Assembly: GCF_000737785.1 (NCBI RefSeq)
Contig: NZ_JPRO01000002.1
Coordinates: forward strand, 186,001 to 250,000
DNA length: 64,000 bases
DNA from: Chryseobacterium luteum
GTDB lineage: Bacteria; Bacteroidota; Bacteroidia; Flavobacteriales; Weeksellaceae
Direction of reading: 5' to 3'
The position numbers and the translations under genes are program-made. Each line of letters opens with the position of its first letter. Position 1 is the stretch's first letter. This document shows, in pieces, positions 43,191 to 52,900 of the stretch. The notes below the pieces were generated by a model, which searched no databases, was not told where the DNA came from, and saw only the letters and a list, made by a program, of their open reading frames with translations.

Positions 43191-43994
43191 CTACCTTTTG
43201 ATAAGAAGTGAAAATATCCAGAAAAAAATGGGAGCATTGAAGATCAGGCTGTCCATACGGTCCAGAAGGCCGCCATGTCCGGGAAGCAGGGTTCCGGTAT
43301 CTTTTATGCCGGCTTTTCTTTTCAGATAAGACATGAAGACATCACCGGAAAATCCTGAAATCCCCAGAATAATCCCTAAAATGGTATTAACCGGAATATC
43401 TGTCTTCAATAAGAAAAAACCTAAAATATTACTTAACAGCACAGTAAGAAAAATACCACCGATAAATCCTTCCACAGTCTTATTTGGACTTATTTGAGGG
43501 GTAATTTTATGTTTCCCAAAAAACTTGCCCATCAGATACTGGAAAACATCATTCAATTCCGTCACGACAACAATGAAAATAATAGCATTCAGTCCGGAAA
43601 CCATTTCCCTGATAAATAAAAGATGCGGAAAAGCAAATAGGCAAACCAATAAAGCCACGATTATTCCGTAAAACTGCCTTATGGATGTTTTTAATAAAAT
43701 GAAATACAACAATACAATGGCCGTCACAACAGCACTATAAATAAAATAGCTTTCAATGCTAAAAAAATATAACAGGAAAAACTGGGCGGTCCCAACAAAC
43801 AATGACGGAATAATCCGGTTCGAACTGATCCTGAACAGTCGCATGAATTCAAAAAAACACTGAAAGCTGATCCATGCAACGAAAATTTTCATGGCAAGGG
43901 GATGGGAAATCCCCAATGCGAAAACAATAATGATATAGATCCATGTTTTTACCCTTAAAGGAACGTCTGCAAATTTATTTTCTTCAGGCTTCAT
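43191..43994 (-). CDS. Phosphatidate cytidylyltransferase (CdsA-like, YnbB-like)
   Basis: A 267-residue membrane enzyme that makes CDP-diacylglycerol from CTP and phosphatidate. It has about seven helices, and the family signature is complete: SYLKRKAGIKDTGTLLPGHG followed by GLLDRMDS near the C-terminus. A second conserved block, GHKITPQISPNKTVEGFIGG (FGKHKITPQISPNKTVEG), precedes it. The gene overlaps the downstream end of the CDP-alcohol transferase gene by 11 bases. It is probably the source of CDP-activated lipid for that neighbour; the genome may also hold a housekeeping cdsA elsewhere. Confidence 0.92.
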   Translation of the reverse strand: MKPEENKFADVPLRVKTWIYIIIVFALGISHPLAMKIFVAWISFQCFFEFMRLFRISSNRIIPSLFVGTAQFFLLYFFSIESYFIYSAVVTAIVLLYFILLKTSIRQFYGIIVALLVCLFAFPHLLFIREMVSGLNAIIFIVVVTELNDVFQYLMGKFFGKHKITPQISPNKTVEGFIGGIFLTVLLSNILGFFLLKTDIPVNTILGIILGISGFSGDVFMSYLKRKAGIKDTGTLLPGHGGLLDRMDSLIFNAPIFFWIFSLLIKR

Positions 43995-44586
43995 GCAGTG
44001 ATTTCTTTAAGCGGATGTACGTGCTGATCGTCAACAGAAGAATAATAAGCCCGAAAATATATAATGAAATTCCTGAAATCTCTGCTCCGAAAAATACAAC
44101 TACACCATAGATTCCCAGGATCAGGGCGCGGTCGCTTTTTCCCATGGGGCCATCGTAGCGTCGTTCTTTTCCGACAATTTTCCCCATCAGTCCGGCAAAT
44201 TCATTGACGATGCTTAATACAATAAAGATAATGATCAGGTATAAGCTTTCAGGCTGGAATTTTAGCAGCGGAAAAAAAATGATCACATCAGAAACAATGT
44301 CGCCGACTTCGTTTAAAACTTCTCCCAATCTGCTGGTCTGGTTGAATTTTCTGGCCATCATTCCGTCCAGTGCATTCAAGGCCATTCTTACAAGCAACCC
44401 GATGGGAAGGCTCAGGAAAAACCATTCTGACTGATCTGCATTCCAGAATAATACGCCAATAATCAAAGACAGCAAGATGGAGCTTACCGTGATCTGGTTG
44501 GCGGTGACCGTGTTCTTATGCAGGAATAATAAAACCGGGGTGAGCAGCTGCTGGAATTTTGGTTTTAGTTTATATACCGAAATCAT
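43984..44586 (-). CDS. CDP-alcohol phosphatidyltransferase (YnbA-like)
   Basis: A 200-residue integral membrane enzyme that transfers a phosphatidyl group from CDP-diacylglycerol to an alcohol. The signature DG-x2-AR-x8-G-x3-D-x3-D is seen as DGMMARKFNQTSRLGEVLNE continuing VGD; the first Asp of the last pair is Asn (GEVLNEVGD). This variation is seen in some subfamilies, but the metal-binding set should be checked. It is the first gene of the operon, so the pathway probably starts here. The alcohol acceptor is unknown. Confidence 0.9.
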   Translation of the reverse strand: MISVYKLKPKFQQLLTPVLLFLHKNTVTANQITVSSILLSLIIGVLFWNADQSEWFFLSLPIGLLVRMALNALDGMMARKFNQTSRLGEVLNEVGDIVSDVIIFFPLLKFQPESLYLIIIFIVLSIVNEFAGLMGKIVGKERRYDGPMGKSDRALILGIYGVVVFFGAEISGISLYIFGLIILLLTISTYIRLKKSLHEA

Positions 44587-44691
44587 GATGGTTATGGCTA
44601 TTTGTCATTGTGTTTATCAAATATAGATAAAATTTTTGATCAGAATTTATAATTGATACAGGAGGTTTTTCCGTTTTCAAAATTTAAAAAA

Positions 44692-44722
44692 TTGCTTTGT
44701 ATCTCTTTTTCCCATAACTTTG
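44692..44722 (+). promoter_or_regulatory. Probable pyrG promoter
   Basis: A -7 box TAACTTTG (44715-44722) fits TAnnTTTG, with ttg at 44692-44694 twenty bases upstream. The start codon follows 15 bases later, leaving a very short leader. Confidence 0.5.
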
Positions 44723-44737
44723 CACAAACCTAATCTA

Positions 44738-46345
44738 ATGAGTAAAAAGAATACAAAGTACATCTTTGTGACAGGAGGTGTAACTTCATCTTTGGGAAAA
44801 GGAATCGTGTCTGCTTCTCTGGGACTTTTGTTAAAATCACGCGGTTTTAACGTAACGATCCAAAAACTGGATCCTTATATCAACATCGACCCGGGAACAC
44901 TGAATCCATATGAACACGGAGAATGCTATGTAACCGAAGATGGTGCAGAAACGGATCTGGATTTAGGTCACTACGAGCGTTATTTGGATGCTCCTACTTC
45001 CCAAAACAACAACGTTACTACAGGGAAAATCTACCAAACAGTTATTGAAAAAGAAAGAAAAGGAGATTTCTTGGGAAAAACAGTTCAGGTAATTCCCCAT
45101 ATCACCAACGAGATCAAACGCAGAATCAAAATGCTTTCCAAGCAGAACTACGATATCATCATTACCGAGATCGGAGGAACTGTAGGGGATATTGAATCTC
45201 TTCCATACATTGAAACAGTTCGCCAGTTGAAATGGGAGCTTGGTGAGAAAAATTCTATGGTGATTCACCTTACATTACTGCCTTACCTGGCTTCAAGCGG
45301 TGAATTGAAAACAAAACCTTCACAGCATTCCGTTCGTCAATTAATGGAAAGCGGGATCATGGCAGATGTCTTGGTCTGCAGAACAGAACATACGATTCCA
45401 AAAGATCAGAGAGCAAAATTGGCTCAGTTCTGTAATGTTTCTTTGGATAATGTAATTGAATGTAAAGATCTTGAAACGATCTACGAGGTTCCGATCTATC
45501 TTCAGAAACAAAATTTTGATGATGTCGTTTTAAAAGAATTAGATCTGAAAAATGATAAAGAAGCTGATCTTAAAGACTGGAAAACTTTCCTTAAAAAATT
45601 CAAAAACCCTAAGAAATCTATAGAAATTGCCTTAGTAGGAAAATATATTTCTCTGCAGGACTCTTATATTTCTATTGCTGAAGCTTTCAAACATGCAGGG
45701 GCAAGTCTTGAAACTGAAGTGAAAGTAAGATGGGTATACAGTGGAGATATCACAGCTGACAATATTAAAGAGACTTTAAATGGTGTGGACGGAATTCTTA
45801 TCGCTCCGGGTTTTGGCGATAGAGGAATAGAAGGAAAAGTACTTACTGCCCAGTATGCACGAGAAAATAAAGTTCCGATGCTGGGGATTTGTTTAGGAAT
45901 GCAGATCATGACTATTGAATTTGCAAGAAACGTTCTTGGTCATTCAAAAGCCAACTCAATGGAATTTGATACTTCTACACCGGATCCTGTAATCTCTATC
46001 ATGGAAGAGCAGAAAAATATCGTGGATAAAGGAGGTACAATGCGTCTTGGAGCCTGGAAATGTTCACTGAAGAATGCTTCTAAGCTATATGATATTTACG
46101 GAGCTAAAAATATTTCTGAAAGACACCGTCACCGTTATGAATTCAACAGTGACTATCTTCAGGAATTTGAAAAGAACGGTTTCCTGGCAACAGGTACAAA
46201 CCCTGAAACAGGTCTTGTAGAGGCTCTTGAGCTTCCTGACCACCCATTCTATGTGGGAGTTCAGTACCACCCGGAATATAAAAGTACAGTAGCAACGCCG
46301 CATCCTCTTTTCAGAGCTTTTATAAGGGCTTGCGAAAAGAAATAA
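44738..46345 (+). CDS. pyrG: CTP synthase
   Basis: A 535-residue enzyme that aminates UTP to CTP with glutamine and ATP. The ATG at 44738 (MSKKNTKYIFVTGGVTSSLG) is the usual start. The synthase domain has the P-loop GGVTSSLGKG and LDPYINIDPGTLNPYEHGEC. The class I glutamine amidotransferase domain holds the nucleophile in MLGICLGMQ and the His/Glu pair in YHPEYKS. Full length. A stem-loop terminator follows, then yidC on the same strand. Confidence 0.98.
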   Translation: MSKKNTKYIFVTGGVTSSLGKGIVSASLGLLLKSRGFNVTIQKLDPYINIDPGTLNPYEHGECYVTEDGAETDLDLGHYERYLDAPTSQNNNVTTGKIYQTVIEKERKGDFLGKTVQVIPHITNEIKRRIKMLSKQNYDIIITEIGGTVGDIESLPYIETVRQLKWELGEKNSMVIHLTLLPYLASSGELKTKPSQHSVRQLMESGIMADVLVCRTEHTIPKDQRAKLAQFCNVSLDNVIECKDLETIYEVPIYLQKQNFDDVVLKELDLKNDKEADLKDWKTFLKKFKNPKKSIEIALVGKYISLQDSYISIAEAFKHAGASLETEVKVRWVYSGDITADNIKETLNGVDGILIAPGFGDRGIEGKVLTAQYARENKVPMLGICLGMQIMTIEFARNVLGHSKANSMEFDTSTPDPVISIMEEQKNIVDKGGTMRLGAWKCSLKNASKLYDIYGAKNISERHRHRYEFNSDYLQEFEKNGFLATGTNPETGLVEALELPDHPFYVGVQYHPEYKSTVATPHPLFRAFIRACEKK

Positions 46346-46373
46346 GGTAATTGTCTACCATAAACGTCTTCTC

Positions 46374-46409
46374 ATAAACTCAGGCTGATTATTCTCAGCT
46401 TGAGTTTAT
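46374..46409 (+). terminator. Possible pyrG terminator
   Basis: Stem ataaactca / tgagtttat extended inside by ggctga / tcagct-like pairing. The following bases are tatatag instead of a clean T run, so termination may be leaky. Confidence 0.55.
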
Positions 46410-46524
46410 TATATAGTAACATGGTAATGCATAGAGTTTTGATAAAAAAACAGTATTTTTGTCAGCTCAAAAAGAAGCACAATGTGATGCTTGACTCAAT
46501 TTAAAATTTTAATATAAAAATAAA

Positions 46525-48321
46525 ATGCAACAAAACAAAGGAATCGATAAAAGTCAAATGATCAGTTTTGCGGTTTTATGTTTGGTTCTTTTCGGATTCA
46601 TGTTCTATTTCCAGAACAAGCAGTCGAAAGAAGAGCAGGTAAAAGCTCAGGAACAGAAAACTGAGCAGGTAAAAAATGCTGTAAAACAGACTCAGGCAAG
46701 CAATATCAATCCAAATGTGACTTCTGGTGCTATTCAGACTGCCAGTTTGAGCAACAAAGAACTGAATGTAGAATTCTCAAGCTTAGGAGGGCAGGTTTCT
46801 AAAGTACAGCTTTCAGAATACAAAGCATACGACCATAAAACGGATAAGGCAGATCTTCCGCTTTATCTCATCGATAAAAAGAACTCCAACTACGGCTTTC
46901 AGTTTAAAGACAAAACCGGAAAGGTTATCAATACTAAAGACTTAGTTTTTACGCCCGCTGTTAATGGGAATGCTGTAACGATGACTGCCACTTATAACAA
47001 TGCTGTTATTCAGTTCATTTATACATTACTTCCAAAATATACATTAGACTTTAAGGTAAGAACAAAAGGACTTGCTGCTGTTACTTCTGATAATAAAGCA
47101 GATTTTATCTGGGATTACAGTGTAAGAAACCTTGAAAAGGGTAGAGCACAGGAACAGTCTCACTCAGAATTCTCATATGCATTCAATAATTATAAGGATT
47201 ATGATTATGATGGAAGAACAGAGATGAGTGAAGAAAAAGAAACTCTTAACTGGATTGGTGTAAAACAGCAGTTCTTCTCATCTGTGATCGAGGCTAAAAA
47301 CGGGTTCACACAGAGTAAAGGAAATCAGGAAGCTATTGAAGAGGGCGAATATCTGAAGAAACTTAATTTTGAGGGATTCGTACAGATGACAGGCAGCGAA
47401 TTGAACCAGGACTTCACATGGTATTTTATGCCACTTGATTTACCGTTGTTAAAATCATATGACAAAAATTTTGACGAAATTTTACCATTAGGATGGTCTT
47501 TTATCGGTTGGATGAACCGTTACTTCTTTATGTGGCTGTATAGTGTTATTGCCGGGTGGGGATTATCAGCAGGCTGGGTGATTTTCTTAATGACAATCAT
47601 TGTAAAATTAATCTTATCGCCGATTATGTATAAGCAGCATAAGTTAAGCGCGATGATGAAAGTGATCCGTCCTGAAATTGACGAGGTAAATGCGAAGCTG
47701 AAGGATGCAGATCCAATGAAGAAGCAGCAGGCTACGATGGAAATCTACCGAAAGGCAGGAGTGAACCAGATGGCAGGATGTCTTCCGGCGCTGGTACAGA
47801 TCCCGATCTTCTATGCCTTGTTCCGTTTCTTCCCGAACTATATTGATTTGAGAGGCCAGGGATTCTGGTTTGCAAAAGATTTAACGGCTTATGACGATTT
47901 GATTAAATTACCATTTAAAATTCCTTTCTTAGGAGATCATTTAAGTGTATTTGCATTAGCGTGTACGATTGTAATTTTGATTTATACCGTAATGACTTCA
48001 GGAAATATGCAGCAGCCTCAGCAGGAGGGAATGCCAAACATGAAAGTGTTGATGTACATCTTCCCAATTACGTTCCTATTCTTCCTTAACACATCAGCAT
48101 CTGGTCTTTCCTGGTACTATTTCGTATCCAATGCGATCAACATTTTAATTATCCTCGTTATTAAATACGTGATATTGGATGAAAAGAAAATCCATGCGCA
48201 GATTCAGGCGAATAAAGAAAAACCGAAATCAGAAGGCAAGTTCCAGAAGAAAATGAGAGAGATGATGGAGAAAGCTCAAAATCAGCAGCAGATACAAGAG
48301 CAGCAGAAAAAAAAGAAATAA
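46525..48321 (+). CDS. yidC: Membrane protein insertase YidC
   Basis: A 598-residue insertase that places proteins in the inner membrane, alone or with Sec. The order is N-terminal helix (FAVLCLVLFGFMFYFQ), a large periplasmic beta domain (about 60-330), then the conserved core of five helices with KLILSPIMYKQHKLSAMMKV and QMAGCLPALVQIPIFYALFR. The C-terminus is Lys/Gln-rich (MREMMEKAQNQQQIQEQQKK), suited to ribosome contact. A strong terminator follows at 48340; a decayed copy of its 3' end lies 330 bases downstream. Confidence 0.98.
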   Translation: MQQNKGIDKSQMISFAVLCLVLFGFMFYFQNKQSKEEQVKAQEQKTEQVKNAVKQTQASNINPNVTSGAIQTASLSNKELNVEFSSLGGQVSKVQLSEYKAYDHKTDKADLPLYLIDKKNSNYGFQFKDKTGKVINTKDLVFTPAVNGNAVTMTATYNNAVIQFIYTLLPKYTLDFKVRTKGLAAVTSDNKADFIWDYSVRNLEKGRAQEQSHSEFSYAFNNYKDYDYDGRTEMSEEKETLNWIGVKQQFFSSVIEAKNGFTQSKGNQEAIEEGEYLKKLNFEGFVQMTGSELNQDFTWYFMPLDLPLLKSYDKNFDEILPLGWSFIGWMNRYFFMWLYSVIAGWGLSAGWVIFLMTIIVKLILSPIMYKQHKLSAMMKVIRPEIDEVNAKLKDADPMKKQQATMEIYRKAGVNQMAGCLPALVQIPIFYALFRFFPNYIDLRGQGFWFAKDLTAYDDLIKLPFKIPFLGDHLSVFALACTIVILIYTVMTSGNMQQPQQEGMPNMKVLMYIFPITFLFFLNTSASGLSWYYFVSNAINILIILVIKYVILDEKKIHAQIQANKEKPKSEGKFQKKMREMMEKAQNQQQIQEQQKKKK

Positions 48322-48339
48322 GATAACATTTTATGATAA

Positions 48340-48370
48340 CAAAAGAGAAGCAAATTTTGCTTCTCTTTTG
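48340..48370 (+). terminator. yidC terminator
   Basis: A perfect palindrome, caaaagagaagcaaa with its complement, followed by tattttt. A near-copy occurs at 48711-48740. Confidence 0.9.
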
Positions 48371-48375
48371 TATTT

Positions 48376-48513
48376 TTAATCACAAGGTTTTGGGACGGGT
48401 TGATTCATGTGTGGGCATGGTGTACCACAGGGACAGATTTGTCCACCCATAATCTGTTTTAGCTGACTTTTGCTAATTAATTTAGCATTTGCAATTTTTG
48501 TAGCGTTTTTCAT
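48376..48513 (-). CDS. Double-glycine leader peptide (bacteriocin-like)
   Basis: A 45-residue peptide: leader MKNATKIANAKLISKSQLKQ then IMGG, followed by the core QICPCGTPCPHMNQPVPKPC and D. The leader has the KxLSKxELKxIxGG look of the Chryseobacterium-type leader family, which is cleaved after GG by C39-peptidase ABC exporters. The core is rich in Cys and Pro. No exporter is nearby. A minus-strand promoter lies upstream. The peptide may be an antimicrobial, a signal, or something else; leader similarity is the only evidence. A related peptide is at 54527. Confidence 0.75.
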   Translation of the reverse strand: MKNATKIANAKLISKSQLKQIMGGQICPCGTPCPHMNQPVPKPCD

Positions 48514-48580
48514 ATTTTAATATTAAAAATTGTTTTTTTATCTCTTGATAATTCAAAAGAATTGTGAAATGTTTGTAATT

Positions 48581-48607
48581 CAAATATAAATAAAATATCT
48601 ATTACAA
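48581..48607 (-). promoter_or_regulatory. Promoter of the GG-leader peptide gene
   Basis: On the minus strand TATATTTG (complement of 48581-48588) is preceded 16 bases upstream by TTG (48605-48607). The peptide ATG follows about 68 bases later. Confidence 0.6.
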
Positions 48608-48639
48608 CCATTTTTATTTGAATTTATCAGATTTTGAGA

Positions 48640-48740
48640 AAATACTTAAAGAAGTCCTGAAAAAATTAAGAGAAATAATGGAGTAAGCTCACAGCGGTAA
48701 GTATCAACAGAAAAGAGAAGCAAATTACTGCTTCTCTTTT
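48640..48740 (+). pseudogene. Decayed copy of the yidC 3' end with its terminator
   Basis: On the plus strand the frame ends FEKILKEVLKKLREIME then stop, against KFQKKMREMMEKAQNQQ in YidC; the DNA of agagaaataatggag and taagctca matches agagagatgatggagaaagctca with few changes. A hairpin aaaagagaagca / tgcttctctttt (48711-48740) then repeats the yidC terminator. The two copies bracket the GG-leader peptide gene. The hairpin may now also serve rnhB from the other side. Confidence 0.55.
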
Positions 48741-48776
48741 TATTTATATTCAATTATAATGTAATAAATATTCTTA

Positions 48777-49361
48777 TTAATCATATTTCAGCCTGAACGA
48801 AAGTCTGTGATATTTTGTCGGTCCATATTTTATTAAAGCCTGCTGATGGGCTTTTGTGGCATAGCCGAAATTGGTGTTCCACTTGTATTCAGGATGCTCT
48901 TCGTGAAGCTCAATCATTAATCTGTCCCTATAGTTTTTAGCCAGAATAGAGGCTGCCGCAATAGACAGCACTTTTGAATCCCCTTTTATGATACACTGAT
49001 GAGGAATATAGTTATATGGATGGAATTTATTACCGTCTACTAAAATCAATTCAGGGGTGATGGTTAATTGGTCTAAAGCACGATGCATAGCATGGATACT
49101 CGCATTAAGGATATTGTGTTCATCAATAAATGCAGGGGGCAATTCTGCAATAGCATAATTTTTTACATTGTCTTTTATATAGCTATCCAGTTCCATCCTC
49201 GTTTTGAATGTTAACTTCTTGGAATCATTAACCAGATTTTGTTTAAAACTGTCATCCAGAATAACAGCTGCTGCCACCACAGGTCCACTTAGGCATCCTC
49301 TTCCCACTTCATCACATCCGGCTTCGATGTAATGATCTGTCCATTTTTGTAGTAAATCCAT
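48777..49361 (-). CDS. rnhB: Ribonuclease HII
   Basis: A 194-residue enzyme that cleaves RNA in RNA-DNA hybrids and at misinserted ribonucleotides. The signature CDEVGRGCLSGPVVAAAVIL holds the first Asp-Glu pair, LILVDGNKFHPY the third acidic residue, and AAASILAKNYRDRLM the conserved helix. The length is normal for type II. It lies convergent with yidC, and the decayed yidC copy lies between the two. Confidence 0.97.
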   Translation of the reverse strand: MDLLQKWTDHYIEAGCDEVGRGCLSGPVVAAAVILDDSFKQNLVNDSKKLTFKTRMELDSYIKDNVKNYAIAELPPAFIDEHNILNASIHAMHRALDQLTITPELILVDGNKFHPYNYIPHQCIIKGDSKVLSIAAASILAKNYRDRLMIELHEEHPEYKWNTNFGYATKAHQQALIKYGPTKYHRLSFRLKYD

Positions 49362-49923
49362 GTAATTATTTGTATCAGAAGATAAATGACTGTAAAATTA
49401 ATGAAAATTATATTTTTAAAACGTTTTATAATTATTAAAAGGTATTATTTCCATTTGAAAAACAGCGATTTTGTACCTAACATCTGTTTGTTTTTCTTAA
49501 GATATATTTCTATTGTTTTGCTTTTAGGGAGTGGAGTTTCTTAGTATTGTCATTAGGGCAAATTAACACTCGCTGCTCTATTTAAGAAGAAATATATTTT
49601 ATGCATGGCATCGCATTAATTTACAGATGATTACAAATTACTCATTTTAATGTGACTTACGGGTTTGATAATCAGTTTCTTATTATGATATTTTGTTGAT
49701 TTTCTTTATAGAAACTATCAATTAAAAGTCTTTGTATTTTCAGGAAAAAAAATATGGGTTATATGGTGTGTCTTTGTTAATTGTTTTACTTTTAACATAA
49801 TTTAATAATTTTTTTGTTTGTTATATTGAAAAATAATAAATATTTGATAATTTTTTGACATTTTGTTTTGTGCTTTTAAGAAAGTTTTACAAATTTGTAC
49901 AGTTACAAAAATTATAATTTGAT
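49362..49923. other. AT-rich intergenic region before the SusC gene
   Basis: 562 bases with no gene I can support on either strand. It contains many T tracts and is more AT-rich than its surroundings. It should hold the promoter of the SusC/SusD pair and of rnhB, but no clear TAnnTTTG box with a good -33 partner could be assigned. No tRNA, terminator or repeat was seen. Confidence 0.5.
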
Positions 49924-52900
49924 ATGAAGAAACTAACAACAAGTCTACTTGTTTTGGTATTGAGTTCCTCTATAGCTGTTGCTCAGGCACAAGAGAAGAA
50001 CGATACTATCAAAACAAAAGAAATTGAGGGGGTAGTAGTAACTGCACTCGGAATTAAAAGAGAGAAGAAAGCACTTGGGTATGCGTCCCAGGAAATCAAA
50101 GGAGATGTCCTTAGAGAAGGCGCAAATACCGGAAATTTATCTAGTCAGATGGCTGGTAAAGCAGCAGGTGTTCAGGTAGTTACAAGTTCAAACTTTGGGG
50201 GAGCTTCCAGTGTCGTTATAAGGGGGATGAAGTCCATAGGTGGAAATAACCAGGCACTTTTTGTTGTTGATGGCGTTCCAATCAGTAATAATAACAGTAC
50301 TATTTCTTCAAGCTATACAATTTTTGATGGTGGAAATTCCATATCAGATTTAAACCCAAATGATATAGAAAGTATCAACGTATTGAAGGGAGCAGCAGCT
50401 TCTGCTCTATATGGAGAAAGGGCTTCTTCTGGAGTTGTAGTTATTACAACAAAAAAAGGAAGATCTAAGAAAAATAATGAATGGGGGGTAACTCTTACCA
50501 GCGAATATCAACATGGAGAAATTGATAAATCTACATTTGCCAAATATCAAAACAAATATGGAGCAGGATATGGGGGATCTAGTTTCCTGGATAGAGATAT
50601 TAATGGAGATGGAATTGATGATCAGGTAGTAGGAACCAATAATGATGCTTCGGTAGGAACTGCTTTTGATCCAAACCTAATGGTTTATCAATGGTATTCT
50701 TTATACCCCAATTTACCTGGATATCACCAGGCAACTCCTTGGGTAGCTGGAAAACATACACCAGTTGATTTTTTTCAATCCGCACAAACTACTTCTAATT
50801 CTGTTACTATAGAAAAAGGAAATGAAAATTCAAGTGTTTTAATTAATTATAATAATTTCTTAACTACTGGTGTACTTCCTAATTCTGATCAGAAGAAAAA
50901 TACCATTTCTGCAAAATTTGATTATAAAGTGACTGATAAGCTTACTGCTACGGTTTATTCTTCATTAACTATGCAGAATACAGTAGGTAGAAATGCTACT
51001 GGGTATAATGATAATATTATCGGAGGTTTCAGACAATGGTGGCAAACGAATGTGGATATGTATCAGCTAAGAGATGCTTACTTCAACTCGGGAGGACAAA
51101 ATATTTCGTGGAATCCTAATGGTTACAGTTCACCATCCAGTTTCTTATCACCTGCTTTTTGGAACAACCCTTACTTTGACAGGTATCAAAATTACCAAAG
51201 TGATAGGAGAACTCGTTTTTTTGGATATGGAATGTTGAATTATAAGTTCTCAAATTCTGTTAGCGTAACGGGGAGGGTATCATCAGATTTCTCTAACCAG
51301 AAAACGGAAGTTAGAAAAGCTGTTGGCAGCCATGCAGAGGCGTTTGGTATTGTTTCTGGAATCCCGACTGCATTAAATCCACAGCCTAACGCATCATCAG
51401 GATATTATTTGAGCAACTTATATTCCAATGAAATCAACTTTGACTTATTTGCGAATTATAATAAGAAATTTGATAATGAAATCAATATAGGAGCAGTATT
51501 AGGAACTTCAGTGAGAAGAAATACTTTAGAGACTACAGATGCCTCTACCCAACCAGACGGAACAGGAGCTGGTTTAATTGTTCCGGGGCTGTATGCGATA
51601 AGAAATTCTGCAGGACAGGTCGTACCTACGCAGGAATATAGCGCAACCTTTACATTACCAAGAGCCTATGGTCAGTTTTCATTGGGATATCAGGATACAT
51701 ACTTCTTAGAAGCAACAGGGAGTGTAGATAAATCTTCAAACCTGCCAAGTGGTAATAACGTTTATTTTTACCCATCGGTTTCCGGTTCTGTAGTATTGTC
51801 CAACCTTGTTAAACAAGATTGGCTTTCCTTCTTGAAAGTAAGAGGAAACTGGGCACAGGTTGGTAAGACTACCGATAACTATAGATTGATAGATACTTAC
51901 AATATTAGAGGACTTTATGGTAACACTCCAATTGTAGATCCTAACAGTTATAAAAATAATCCAGGTTTAAAACCGGAAAGATCAACAGAAGTAGAAGTTG
52001 GTATGGAGGCTCGATTTTTAAATAATAGAGTAGGATTCGATGTAAGTTTATATAAAACAAATTCTAAAGATCAGATATTGTTGGTTCCTATATCGGGAGC
52101 GTCAGGTTATACATCCAAATGGTATAATGCAGGAGAACTGGAAAACAAAGGGATAGAAGTTCAACTTAACCTAGTGCCGATTAAGAGTTCAAATTTTAAA
52201 TGGGATATGAACTGGAATTGGGCGATTAATAAAAATAAGGTGTTAAGTCTTAATGAAGGGATTAAAAATCTTCAGTTAGGAAGAGGAGTTAATGATGTAA
52301 CATTCAATGCGCCTGTTGGTGAAGCTTATGGACAGATTTGGGGTACAGACTTTGTTTATTCTCCCGATGGCCAGAAAGTAATTAATCCGGAAACTGGAAA
52401 TTATGAAATGACGGCATCTAAGACTAATGTTATTGGGAATATCATGCCTCAATATACATGGAGTGTTAGAAATAGTATTTCCTACAAGGCCTTTACCTTT
52501 ACATTCCTGATTGATGGGCAGCAGGGCGGAAGTGTATTTTCAGCAGATATGCTGTATGGAACAGATACTGGTCTTTATCCGGAAACATTGGCGATCAGAG
52601 AACCAGGTGTAGTATTGCCGGGTGTGGTAATGCAAAATGGACAATATGTTCAAAATAATGTTCCATTGTCTGCGGATAATAGTCCATCAGAGACTGGTTC
52701 TCTATTGGCTTCAGGAAATTATCCTGCGAAACAATTTGTATATGATGCATCATTTATAAAATTAAGAGAAGCTGCCATATATTTTGATATTCCAAAAAGT
52801 TTATACGCCAATACCTTTATTACAGGGATGAAGTTTGGAATATTTGGTAGAAACTTATGGATTATTCATAAAAACTTACCTTATGCAGACCCTGAAGCAG

